This document shows positions 46,601 to 56,300 of a stretch of DNA of 64,000 nt, in pieces. Both the position numbers and the translations under genes were made by a program. The DNA is from Yponomeuta sedellus (lineage: Eukaryota > Arthropoda > Insecta > Lepidoptera > Yponomeutidae). The stretch is from NCBI GenBank assembly GCA_934045075.1, contig OW203722.1:1581001-1645000 (forward strand), read 5' to 3'. The notes under the pieces were generated by a model. That model made no database searches. It had not been told where the DNA came from and worked only from the letters and a program-made list of their open reading frames with translations. Each line of letters begins with the position of its first letter. Within the stretch, counting starts at the first letter, position 1.

Positions 46601-47278
46601 AACAATAGTTGTCTATTGATATTTTCAAGGTTAGGACGAAGAAAGTTAGATAAAATGCTGTTCGACTTTATACTTTTGTATTATTATTCATTAATAACCA
46701 AATTATTACGGTTCTTAGAGAAAGAGAGACAGGTTCAAAAAGCTGAAAAGTTTCCCGGAAAATTCAGGGGACAAGTTTTACTAGCTGTAGATTAAACCGC
46801 TACCGATTTTCGGAGTTAGTGTCATTTCATTTATTTAACACTACAATTTTCATCATGATCAGCCCACCTCTGCCCACTGCTGGGTACAGGTCTTTTCCCC
46901 TCGATATCAACCCTTGTACGTCTGCACTGCTGAGACACGGGTCTCTTCCTGCATCGCAGGAAGGTTAGGCCATACTCCACCACTCCACAGGTATTTTCCA
47001 CACCACGCCACATTTCCCGGTCTCGGTAACCGTTGTGTAAGCTGCTTATAATTGCAGCGAAACTGCCCAAGTGGTACGGCGAGCGGCCCGGCAAGAAGGC
47101 CGGCGACCCCGAGTCCCCCGAGGGGGAGGAGGGAGAGCTCAAGGCCGAGCCCGAGGAGGAGGACGAGCCCATCTACGAGCCCGAGCCCGAGGAGGAGGAG
47201 GAGGAGGTCGTCGAGGAGGAGGAGGAAGAGGAGGAGGAGGAAGAAGAGGAGGAGGAAGAAGAGGAAGAGGAGGAATAA
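37586..47278 (+). CDS. TnT: Troponin T (upheld/TnT), coding 37603-47278
   Basis: Family role: troponin T anchors the troponin complex to tropomyosin on the thin filament and couples calcium binding to muscle contraction. Seen: constitutive exons give 374 residues (up to 387 with the mini-exons). There is an acidic N terminus MSDEEEYSGSEEEEVEE, then EFIKRQDQKRSDLDEQLKEY, a long charged coiled coil, KERQKQQLRHKALKKGLDPE, the core KIQVASKYERRVDTRSYDDK, an alternative 26-residue segment, LPKWYGERPGKKAGD and a poly-Glu tail ending in TAA. The tail is an insect hallmark. Start: ATG 37603 in a leader exon beginning 37586. Two 79-nt exons (44525, 45304) are interchangeable in phase. All introns are GT-AG. 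It converges with beta-COP. Small mini-exons between 37938 and 39823 are candidates only. Confidence 0.97.
37899..37937 (+). CDS. TnT: Troponin T exon, acidic N terminus
   Basis: 39 nt: completes Ser, then GSEEEEVEEVAE and two bases of Thr. Acceptor TTTCCACAG, donor GTAAGT. Confidence 0.93.
38176..38178 (+). CDS. TnT: Candidate 3-nt micro-exon (GAA) of troponin T
   Basis: A long pyrimidine tract ending TTTTGTTACAG is followed after only three bases by a perfect donor GTAAGT. Any longer exon from this acceptor hits TAA at once. Inclusion adds one Lys in frame (ACG AAA or ACG AAG). Confidence 0.4.
38605..38622 (+). CDS. TnT: Candidate 18-nt mini-exon of troponin T
   Basis: Flanked by AG after a pyrimidine-rich stretch (acceptor CTACTTGAAG is imperfect) and by donor GTAAGTAC. 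In phase it reads TPAPKQE. It is a multiple of three and keeps the frame open in every combination with its neighbours. Confidence 0.45.
38938..38955 (+). CDS. TnT: Candidate 18-nt mini-exon of troponin T
   Basis: Strong acceptor (TTGTTTTCTGTTTCTAG) and strong donor (GTAAGTT) 18 nt apart. In phase it reads (T/E)SRPSIA before GEGDPEF. No stop in the required frame. Confidence 0.5.
39824..39851 (+). CDS. TnT: Troponin T exon GEGDPEFIK
   Basis: 28 nt after acceptor CATTTTGCAG. GEGDPEFIK is a near-invariant insect troponin T segment. Donor GTAAGT, phase 0 out. Confidence 0.93.
40135..40225 (-). mobile_element. Retroposon tail fragment
   Basis: AGAATATTCTTTATTGTACA followed by an eroded body, in a troponin T intron. 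Confidence 0.45.
40447..40572 (+). CDS. TnT: Troponin T exon, start of tropomyosin-binding coiled coil
   Basis: 42 codons: RQDQKRSDLDEQLKEYINEW to KEKQAKRK. Acceptor CCCTACAG, donor GTGCGA. Confidence 0.97.
41120..41335 (+). CDS. TnT: Troponin T exon, charged coiled coil
   Basis: 72 codons in phase 0: VSRAEEEKRLAQKKKEEEER to GPNFTIQKKSDN. Acceptor CCTTCTCAG, donor GTAAGT. Confidence 0.97.
41775..41993 (+). CDS. TnT: Troponin T exon, core
   Basis: 73 codons: FGLSNAQLERNKTKEQLEEE, KKISLSIRIKPL, KLETEKYDLEERQKRQDYD. Acceptor TTCCCGCAG, donor GTGAGT. Confidence 0.97.
42056..42195 (+). mobile_element. Repeat family E fragment
   Basis: CGATATCAACTCTTTTCCCC through AGTAGCGAGCCTTACTGTC. Confidence 0.6.
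42225..42500 (+). mobile_element. LINE 3' end remnant with internal hairpin
   Basis: Reads GQWAGHI-type and SSWIRMAEGR-type fragments, then CCTAAGTCCAGTGGTGGACG. The hairpin CCAGTTTGTGGTCT / AGACCACAAACTGG spans 42304-42359. Confidence 0.55.
43565..43657 (+). CDS. TnT: Troponin T exon
   Basis: 31 codons: LKELKERQKQQLRHKALKKG, LDPEALTGKHP. Acceptor GTCCACAG, donor GTAAGA. Confidence 0.97.
43723..43771. repeat. Perfect 20-bp-arm hairpin in a troponin T intron
   Basis: ACACACGTTAGACAAGCAAA at 43723-43742 is mirrored at 43752-43771 with a 9-nt loop, 65 nt after an exon. Confidence 0.85.
44049..44129 (+). CDS. TnT: Troponin T exon before the mutually exclusive pair
   Basis: 27 codons: PKIQVASKYERRVDTRSYDD, KKKLFEG. 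Ends in phase 0, which both following alternatives accept. Confidence 0.97.
44525..44603 (+). CDS. TnT: Troponin T mutually exclusive exon A (79 nt)
   Basis: GYDNYYAEIMDKLWSDRMAE, FMNRTK plus one base. Acceptor AAATGCAG, donor GTAAGA. It has the same length and phases as the exon at 45304, and using both would shift the frame. Confidence 0.92.
45304..45382 (+). CDS. TnT: Troponin T mutually exclusive exon B (79 nt)
   Basis: DLEKLNKDFIEKVWLERSEQ, FGGRQK plus one base. Acceptor CTCCCTTAG, weaker donor GTTAGT. GRQK(A)KLPKW resembles the classic insect form of this segment. Confidence 0.92.
46020..46209 (+). mobile_element. SINE family A, 5'-truncated partial dimer
   Basis: Starts in the anticodon arm (AGCCAGAGGTCGCGGG). 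The 3' tail occurs twice in tandem. TAACAAGGAT flanks it at 46010 and 46210. Lies in the last troponin T intron. Confidence 0.78.
46904..46986 (+). mobile_element. Repeat family E fragment
   Basis: GATATCAACCCTTGTACGTC through GCCATACTCCACCACTCC, about 70 bp before the last troponin T exon. Confidence 0.6.
47058..47278 (+). CDS. TnT: Troponin T terminal exon with poly-Glu tail
   Basis: KLPKWYGERPGKKAGDPESP, EPIYEPEPE, then a run of more than 20 Glu encoded by mixed GAG/GAA codons, and TAA at 47276. Acceptor AATTGCAG. The pure GAG/GAA stretch is slippage-prone, so its length may vary between alleles. Confidence 0.96.
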
Positions 47279-47293
47279 GTGAGTCACTAGTGC

Positions 47294-47299
47294 AATAAA
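47294..47299 (+). promoter_or_regulatory. TnT: Candidate troponin T poly(A) signal (AATAAA)
   Basis: AATAAA lies 16 nt after the stop. This would give an unusually short 3' UTR, so later signals may be used. Confidence 0.35.
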
Positions 47300-47495
47300 G
47301 GTCCTATGGTCCAATCGGTACTATGACCATCTAGGCTCTTTCATAAAGGACCTATCCGTATCGAAGGCGGTTCCATTGGGAGCCTTTTAATTTCGAATTA
47401 GCTTCAAACTGCGATGGGTGCTGGATTTCTTATAGATATCTACAAAATGTTTCGTTTAAATTCGACCGTACGAAGTAATTTGTCAGTTATTTTTT

Positions 47496-47950
47496 AAAAA
47501 CCTATTTAGAGGCTAAAAATTTCACCCATGCCGGGATTCGAACCCGCAACCTCTGGCTATCCGTGCCAGCGCTCTACCAATTGAGCCAATGGGCGACTCA
47601 CGGCATCAGTGAAATTTCGAACCTCTTTACACTATTCTCTGTATTACGTACAGCCAGCGACATCTGACTTAAGCAAATTGCATTACTCACAGCCCCGACT
47701 ACCTACTTTGCAGTTAGGTTTAACATCGGAACGATATCACTGTACCCACATGATTACACTATTTTTATTTTTAATGCACTGACCCGTGCTCTGTGTGAGT
47801 CGCCCATTGGCTCAATTGGTAGAGCGCTGGCACGGATAGCCAGAGATTGCGGGTTCGAATCCCGGCATGGGTGAAATTTTTAGCCTCTAAATAGGTTTTT
47901 AAATTTGTTCCTTAGCACGGGTCAGTGCATTAAAAATAAAAATAGTGTAA
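47496..47950 (+). mobile_element. SINE family A, 5'-inverted double copy with 13-bp target duplication
   Basis: Antisense unit joined to a sense unit starting at the tRNA-like head. Both arms share the variant CACTGACCCGTG (other copies have CACTAACCCGTG). TCAGTTATTTTTT flanks it at 47483-47495 and 47951-47963. Lies just past the troponin T 3' end. Confidence 0.82.
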
Positions 47951-48130
47951 TCAGTTATTTTTTGTTTGTCTTTTTACCTTGCTGTTTTCTGTCGCCAACA
48001 AATAAATAAAATTTTTACCTAACCGAATAACCCTGAGGATAGATTGGGCGCAAAGCACATGTAACCCGGAGGGGTAGGTAGAGATTAGGGTTCGCCACTT
48101 GCTACGATCCTGACAGAACTCTTTCGCTCA

Positions 48131-50253
48131 GATTTCTTTCCTTTCTCTTTGAATGGGGCGAAAATGGCTGAAAATTATAAGTTCATTGCTAAGCTTGTTG
48201 AAACGGCTTTGGGGGCAAGTATAGGGGCATAAGTAAATCAATAGAGATGTATAAGCTATAAGCCAGATAAACGTGGGTTGGAGGACCATTAAAAAAATTG
48301 CCTAAAAACTTGACATTAGTGTGGATGGAAGAAAGAAATAGGTATCGTAGTTGGCTGTTTTCCCTCAAAGTGGAAAGGCTGACTGGTATGATGATACTCG
48401 TCTTGCACAACAATGTTTAAATTTAGCTCTTTTTGTACGATTCCTTCAACTATTTTGGGCGCCATGGGCACGATGCTCCACTTTTCTTGTAGTTAGATTG
48501 CTGCAACGGCCTATATTTAGTATACTCAGTAAGTATAGAGCAATATTGGGAGGGATCAGGTTGTCATAACAACGAAAACCAATTTACGCAGAGTATTGAC
48601 GATGTTTACCACCAGATTGAAGATTAACAATCGGACCAAATCGGCCGCCCTGAGGGATGCTTATGTTTAACCGTTCATAAATGTTGACTAATTGATTGAA
48701 ACGCCCATATTTAAATTTTTATGTGATTACCATGCCTTGGGGCCCGCCGTACATTTGTATTTCTTAACTATTTTGAAAAGGTTAGGTGTCATATTAGTTT
48801 GGATATTTCTATTAAACGAATATATCCGATTCTGTCCGATAGTAGCCGAGGTATATTACAAGTTAGGTAACAGACTGTACAAATGGCCTAAGTATGGGTG
48901 TTTTGTCCTTGCCTGGTTACAAGGTATACTAGTTTGCGACCAGGACAAGAGATTGTTTTATGTGGAAGTTATTAGTTATTATAATTAATATATTTATGAT
49001 GAAAGAGTAAATGTTTACTACATTTTATAACGTATTTTGTGTACTTTTCAGATGGAATTACGTCACTCACGCACAGGGATCGAGACCGCGGGCCAGCCGT
49101 TGGCCAGCACTGTTATGTAATCTATCCATTAACTTTTATAACTATTATAAATTATTTTTATTATTTATACTGTTGCATCAATCACAAGGTTTTTTACACG
49201 TCACGTCACACAACAGCTTTGACGACAATAAACTAATTTATTTCATAAAACGATATGGTGTTTCTATTTCGGTGTGAATACCTACTCGTCGTTACCTACT
49301 TCGTTAAAAAAATACTTACTTATCACGAAGTAATGCTTCTGAGGACACGAACGTCCATCAGAATGATTGACGGCCATGGCAATGCGAAAAATTTAAAATT
49401 CTCTAGAATCGAATAAAATGAAAGCAAGGAACATGTGAGATTGAACTTCTCAAAGAAGTCGAATGAAGAACAACTATGTAATACATAATAATAATGTATT
49501 TAATTTCATTATCATCTCTGAATAAATCATCGCGTATTTACTCGTATCAGACAATACTATAATATTAAGTATGCGCAGCACCATCAAATACACTAAGGAT
49601 GACACACTCCGTACATAGGATGCACCTTTACATGTCATTAGGTATGTTTACATTTAAATTCAAGGAGAAGAGTTGTGCGTCTAAATGCATTTCAATGAAA
49701 CTCTAGATAGCATTTCCCTCTGATTAATATTCTTCAGAGTAATTTTATTACTCCACTTTTTAAGGTATACGGCACAAGAACAGAGGCTTCATCGACGAGT
49801 TCATATGATTTAGTTACAAAAATTATTTATTGAAATGCCTGTCACATGCACGACTTAAAATCTTTCACCAAACACTCGCAAGTAAATTACGTAACACAGG
49901 CGTGTCGGTAAAGGAGAAGGTACACCTACTACACGTATCCAGATCAAAGCATCCAAATTTTCAAATTCCTAATTCCAAAATCACCCGATGCATGCGGCGT
50001 GGGTTGATGGACTGAAGTTTCATTTCATACAAAGATTAGTTCAAAAAAAATCGTTTGGATCGCTCAGTGTATTCAGTAGTCCTTAAACATGTCAGAACGT
50101 GCTGACGGTCCCCCATGTACTTTATGGTCGCCCCGGAAATAATACTGTAGCAATAAAATAATGGCATCGGCACGCAGTGGTTTCCTTAGCGTATTTGACG
50201 GATCCCGCGTCTGTATACGATAGGTGTAGTACTTAAATAAGGCGAGTGAACCA
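48131..50253. other. Troponin T-beta-COP convergent spacer
   Basis: AT-rich. An open frame at 48692-48988 (98 codons, hydrophobic) is not recognised. Otherwise only the beta-COP 3' UTR near 50254. Confidence 0.5.
49826..49831 (-). promoter_or_regulatory. COPB1: Candidate beta-COP poly(A) signal (AATAAA)
   Basis: First AATAAA found on the minus strand past the stop, about 420 nt downstream. Not proven. Confidence 0.3.
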
Positions 50254-50343
50254 CTAGGCGGCCGCGATGGCGGGCGCGGCCGGCTTCTGCTGAGTAGCCT
50301 TCTGCATCATGTTGATCTTGTCTCCCAGGCTTAACGCCATGCC
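50254..50343 (-). CDS. COPB1: beta-COP terminal exon
   Basis: [32 protein letters not shown]. Acceptor [20 protein letters not shown] is the conserved C terminus of beta-COP; the Ala/Pro tail is lineage-specific. Confidence 0.95.
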   Translation of the reverse strand, partial: GMALSLGDKINMMQKATQQKPAAPAIAAA

Positions 50344-53300
50344 CTGCAATGAAGGTAGATAAGATAAGATAAGAATATTCTTTATTGTACACCAGAGCAC
50401 ATATTATAAAACATGTAATGATACAAAGTACAATTGGCGGCCTTATTGCTAAAAGCAATTTCTTCCAGACAACCTTACGACGGAAAGTTGCTGGAGGAAT
50501 TAAGAGACGGGTAGTCGGTGCAAATATAAATATATTAATACCCTACTTATATAAATAACAATATACCTACATAAATACAGTTACATATATAGTTATGATA
50601 AACTTACATAAATACGTTATAGTAACAATCTACACGATGAGGAAATAAATACAATATTGTGTACCTATATGGAGACATACGGAAAAGACACAATGAAAAG
50701 GACAATGCACGAATACTAAACTTGCAGGGACAGATAAAATTCCTTAACCTTGCTTTTAAAGACAGCTGAGGAAGGAGAGCGCCTTATTGATACCGGTAGT
50801 TGTTATTATTATTACTCGAACGCGTACGAGCGTTAACTTTTCAAAAGACCGCGTATAGGTCAAGCTACTGAACAAAACAGACGTCCAATTAGGCGTGTCA
50901 CTGTAAGCGCTGTATGATGTTACGAACAAATTACGAACGTTAACTTTTATATTGTTGCTTAGGAGTGATTAACAAGAATGAAGTAAAAACTTATTAAACC
51001 AGTCTTAAAAAAATAAGCTCAGATAGTCTATTGAGACGGACAAAAGAATTGATGGGTTGTCGTGATAGCCGAGAGGCCCATGTTAGGATCCTTCCCCACA
51101 AGTGGGCTCTGCAGCGTACGCGGTATAGCGAATGGCTCTGTACATGAGAGTCTGTGTAGTACGGTGTAAGTGCAGTGTATGCGACCCCTCGCATACACTG
51201 CACTTACACCGTACTACACAGACTCTCATGTACAGAGTACATGTACCTCGCTGCTCCACGTGTACTGCACTACACAGCCCCCTGTGTAGTGCAGTACACG
51301 TGGAGCAGCGAGGTAGCGTGGTAGATGGCTCCTGTGCAGTGTACGTGGATTGGCGCCGGTGCGTGGTACGTGGCTCTTGGCGCGGACGCGGACGTGTCCG
51401 ACGACGGACGCCCTAGTGCACTGTAGGTGGCGGTGAGGTACCTGGCTCTTGGCGCGGATGCGGACGTGTCCGACGACGGACGCCCTAGTGCAGTGTAGGT
51501 GGCGGTGAGGTACCTGGCTCTTGGCGCGGATGCGGACGTGTCCCACGACGGGCGCCCCGGGCTTGTGCAGCGGCTGCTCGATGCTGAGGTTGGCGAGCGC
51601 GTCCTCCCCGAAGATGGACCGCGCGTACATGTTGGCCGCCATGAAGCCGCACTGGCCCGACAGAGCCTGCGCAGGGGGGGTTACAAAGCGTTTATATTCT
51701 CACACCGCGTGGGTCACTGTTTGGCGGTTTCTACAGATCAATACCGTTTTGCTAGACGGTATCAAGACGCGATACAATTTTTTCACTATAATTTAACAAA
51801 AATACAACACACGAAAAGGTTTTAAACAACCTATTTAGAGGTTAAAAAATCCACCCATTCTGGAACTTTAACCCGCGACCTCTGGCTAACCGTGCCAGCG
51901 CTCTCCTAACTGAGCCAATGGGCGACTCACCGGCATTAGTGAAATTTCTAACCTCTTTACAATACTCTCTGTATTACGTTTTTAGCCTCTAAATAGGTTT
52001 TTTAAAATTGTCCTTAGCACGGGTTAGTACATTAAAAAAAAAGAAGTGAAATTTACAAAAACCACTGCATTTTCGCGAGAAGGAGCTTCTCAACCGTCAA
52101 CGAATCGTTATCAACCCTTGTATGTCCCCACTGCTGGGGCACGGTTTTCTTCCTGCATCGCAGGAAAGGTAGGCCATACTCCACCACTGGGGCCAAGTCC
52201 GGGTTGGTGGAGGATTGTAAGAAGTTATCAAGCCGCCCATGAGGCCTCTGACATGACTTAACGACTGCCATTACATGACAGCCGGCACCAACGGCGTAAC
52301 GTGCCTTGCGAAGCCCGGAAGCGCTCGGAAAAATGCCACTAGCGGTAGTCACGGGACGGTCTCCCATCCAGTACCTGACCGCGCCTGTTGTTGCTTAACT
52401 CAAGTGATTGATTCCAATCACTCGGTCCGCCTAGGCCACGAGCGTCAACGAATAGGGTGCAGTAAACATTAGAATATAAAAAATACCTTATCAGGTGTAA
52501 GGCATTTCATGTTCGTGGAGGACAGTAGATGCTCTAGATATTCGCGCAGGTCGGTGATGTTCGTATTTACGGAGACCTGTGGAGAAAAAAAAACAAATAA
52601 TAAAGTGAAAAAGCCTTTATTCAATGCATACATTTGACATTATTACGTTTACAATTATAATTAACTAGCTGACCCGGCGAACTTCTTCCCGCCTAACAGT
52701 CGATTCTTTTATTTTCTTTTTATTTTTCTCTCCGTAAGAACCATCCTCGTACTTCAAGGAATATTTTAGAAAAAGAATTAGCGAAATCGGTTCGGCTGAT
52801 CTCGAGATTTTCGCTTACTAACACATTCAGCGATACATTTTTATATTATAGAGTAATAATTCAAACTTGATGAATTCTAATTTTTTTTCTTAAATATGTA
52901 GGCTATTAACGTCCCACTGCAGGGCACAGGCTTGCAATCAGAGAGAGAGTGTATGGGTTTAATAACCACGCGTGCCTACCTCGGATTGACAATTTTGGAT
53001 TAACAAAGTAATTGTGTAGGAATTAAAGTAGCGAGGTTAATTTGTTTGAAAACAAAACTATTTATATAGGAAGATTTAAAAGGTATTTTAATTAAGAAGA
53101 AATATTATAAATATTATTATTAGAAATTATAATATTAGAAATATTAGAGTATTACGAAGGTGTCACGACGACATGCAGTTCAATATGAACGTCAAGTTAA
53201 GGCGAGTCTCTATTTGTAGTTCAATTAGAACCCATGTTTTATGTAAAAATGAGGTAAATAAACTGAAAAGTAAAGTTGGCGACAGGTCCCAAAAATTGTT

Positions 53301-56300
53301 TCTTAAATTAAAATTACGCCAGGTAAATTTATCAAAAGGAAACAGTAGCATCTGTTGTTAAATTAGGCGTGAACTTGTACTTCAGAAAACAGCGCCCGCG
53401 CCCGTATAAACAATACAGATAGAGGTAGCAACAAAAAAGTTTATACCTAATCAATGCATTTTTTTTATTTTCTAGCTATAAATTACGAAACCCGACGGTT
53501 CACCACTGTTCTGTCATTCCAAATCTTTCACCCCACATTCATGTGTGAATAGATTCAACTTTGTTGGATCGGTTTATCTTTTCAGTATAAACAAAAGTGT
53601 AATACACTGAATATACGGATCATGACGTTACCACGGACATTATTCTAACTGGACAGATTATTAATTATTTATCTCCAGAAACAAAACAATTCCGCTACTT
53701 CAGTCCACTCGCAGCCACGGCAACTGCAACGCCGCCGAAACGTCGGGAATAAAGGTCATTTCGTTTTATCCAATAAATAATCGCGGTTAGACACGTTAAA
53801 TATATAACTACGTAGAGCTATGTCAACGGTACAGTACCTTGTTCTCCCACTCGAACTCGGCCCACATGGTGCGGAACTCTGCGTCGCCGCAGTGCGCGGG
53901 CTGGATGTAGTCCACGATGTCGATGTGGATGTCGTTGAGCACCACCACGCCGCGGTCCATGGACGCGCCCGACACCTCGTACACTGCCGGCCACGCGCCG
54001 TTAGCCACCATTACTCACGACTCACGCCTCCGTTTTAATACGAACCCTCTATGTGTCTCACTGCTGGACAAAGGCTACTTAACAGGTTTCTGAAAACCGA
54101 CTCTGTTTTTTCGTTGGTGTTTAGTAAGTGCTCAGAAAACTCGAAAAAACAATATAGTTTTATTAAAAAAAAAGTTTTTCTGTCTTTTGTGGCACAAAAG
54201 CAGTGCAACTTCCATCTAAGTTTGCTACCAAATAACCTGGAACCTCTTAAGCTCACATTAACCCTTACCTAGGCACAGGTAGTACAATTATTTTTATTGT
54301 GTTTGGACTTTATTTCAAGGTGATAACGGAACTATTACACCATGACCTGATTAAAGAATTTTCTGCGAGTGGTCCATCGCCGGGTGGCGTGCGGGCGGCA
54401 CATACTGATGTATTATAAAGACACCTAGTAGTCTGCTAAACACTCATCGCTATTAATTAAGAAACACAAATTCTTCTTCTTCTCCATGTGCTGTCTCCTA
54501 TGGGAATCAATTCGAGGTTGCCAATACAAACAAGGAACTGGTACCCTGTCGAAACCACTGTCGCAGGTTGTGTAGCCATGATATTTTTGGTCCCCAGGTC
54601 ACTTTTTTCCTGGAATCGTTCCTTGTAGGATAAATTGAAGGAGACTGTAGGTACTCGTTGGTATGCATATGTCCAAAATACTCCTTCTTTCGTTTCTTAA
54701 ACACTAATTACATGTTATGTACAAATAAACTAGTTTACAGTAAGTAGTAAGTGATGCAATCTACTTCAGCCAGATGTCGCTGCCTGTACGTAATACAGAG
54801 AACAGTGTAAAGAGGTTCGAAATTTCACTGACGCCGGTGAGTCGCCCATTAGCTCAGTTGTATAGAGCGCTGGCACGGATAGCCAGACGTCGCGGGTTCG
54901 AATCCCTGCATGGGTGGAATTTTTAGCCTCTAAATAGGTTTTTAAAATTGTCCTCAGCACGGGTTAGTGCATTGAAAATAAAAATAGTATAGTTTACAAA
55001 TGATTTAATGAAGCCACTCACCGATGTTGCCGAAGATGATCCCGTTCTCGGTGGAGGCGACCTTGACGTGCGCCTTGATGGTGGCGAAGTCGCGCGGCGC
55101 CAGCACCACGGCCGCCGGCCGCTCCACCAGCCGCAGGTCGCCCAGCGTGGCCAGCTCCACCGTGCAGTTCTGCAGCGTGTCGTCTGCGCAACAAGCAACA
55201 GGCGCCAGCGTATGGAGGGTGGAAGACAACAGACTAGTTGAGGGCTGAAGACACGTCGTTGAGGGCCGAGGCCACGGTATTGTGGGTAGACGCCAGGGGC
55301 GTAGCTACCGCCGTATCTGCCGTATCAATTGTACGGGGCCCCAGGGCCTCGGAGGCCTCCAAAGTGTGTAAGGAAAAAAAATAAAAACTTTTTAATTTAT
55401 TTAACAATGACAAAATTCTATAAAGCAATTCCATTTTTTCCCGCCTTAAGCGTGCGTTCAAAAGTTGGCAACACTCTACATCGCTGTGGCGGGCTGCGGG
55501 ACTTCCCCTTTTTGTGAAAAATCTTTACCCCCATAAAAGGGCCTCCAAACAATTTTTTTATACGGAGCCCCGACAAGGCACGCTACGCCACTGGTAGACG
55601 CCAAGAAATTGAGGGGAAGCCACGTTATTGAACGTGGAAACTAGGTTATTGAGGGTGCATGACAACTTATTGAGGGCAAAAGACACGTCATTAAGGGCGG
55701 CGGCTATGTTATTGTGGGTGGAACTACGTTATTGAGGGTGGTGGCCGTGTTGTTGAGATTGGAAACTAATTTATTGAGGGTGGACGCCACGTTTTGTGGA
55801 TAAAAGCCGCGTTGAGGTTAAAAGCAAAGTTATTGAGAGTGGAAGTCACGTTGTACTTCTATCAAACTGAACTCTGCTATACGACAGAGTGGGAGTTGCA
55901 CATGCTCTCCGATGCTTGTACGATATCAGTGCCGTCGTCAATTCCGCTGGTCATCAAAGCACAGTTCACCAAATCTTCTGGGCACTATATTTCGATGTTT
56001 TCCGGACTCTATTATTAAGACCATTACATTGTCGAACTTTAGACTACATGTAAACAGTGAACCATTATTAATTGCGACATAAAAAAGTAAAAACCCATAT
56101 TTGCATCGTGCTCACACGTTGTTTATACGATGTCAAATTTATACAGACTGAAAGAAATTTAGAGTACGCTCCTTGTTGTGACTGACCATTAACACGACAA
56201 GCGCAAAGTCGTACTGTTGACGGTATACCCCGACACTCACCGGTCTGGTTGACCACCAACACGTCTAGCGCAATGTCGTACTGGTTGACGCTCACGATGG

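Noticed and set aside
48692..48988. 98-codon hydrophobic frame
   Set aside because: No recognised family, no splice or promoter context, AT-rich spacer.
51226..51642. Single 138-codon reading frame as an independent gene
   Set aside because: It is the beta-COP exon read through into its tandem copies.
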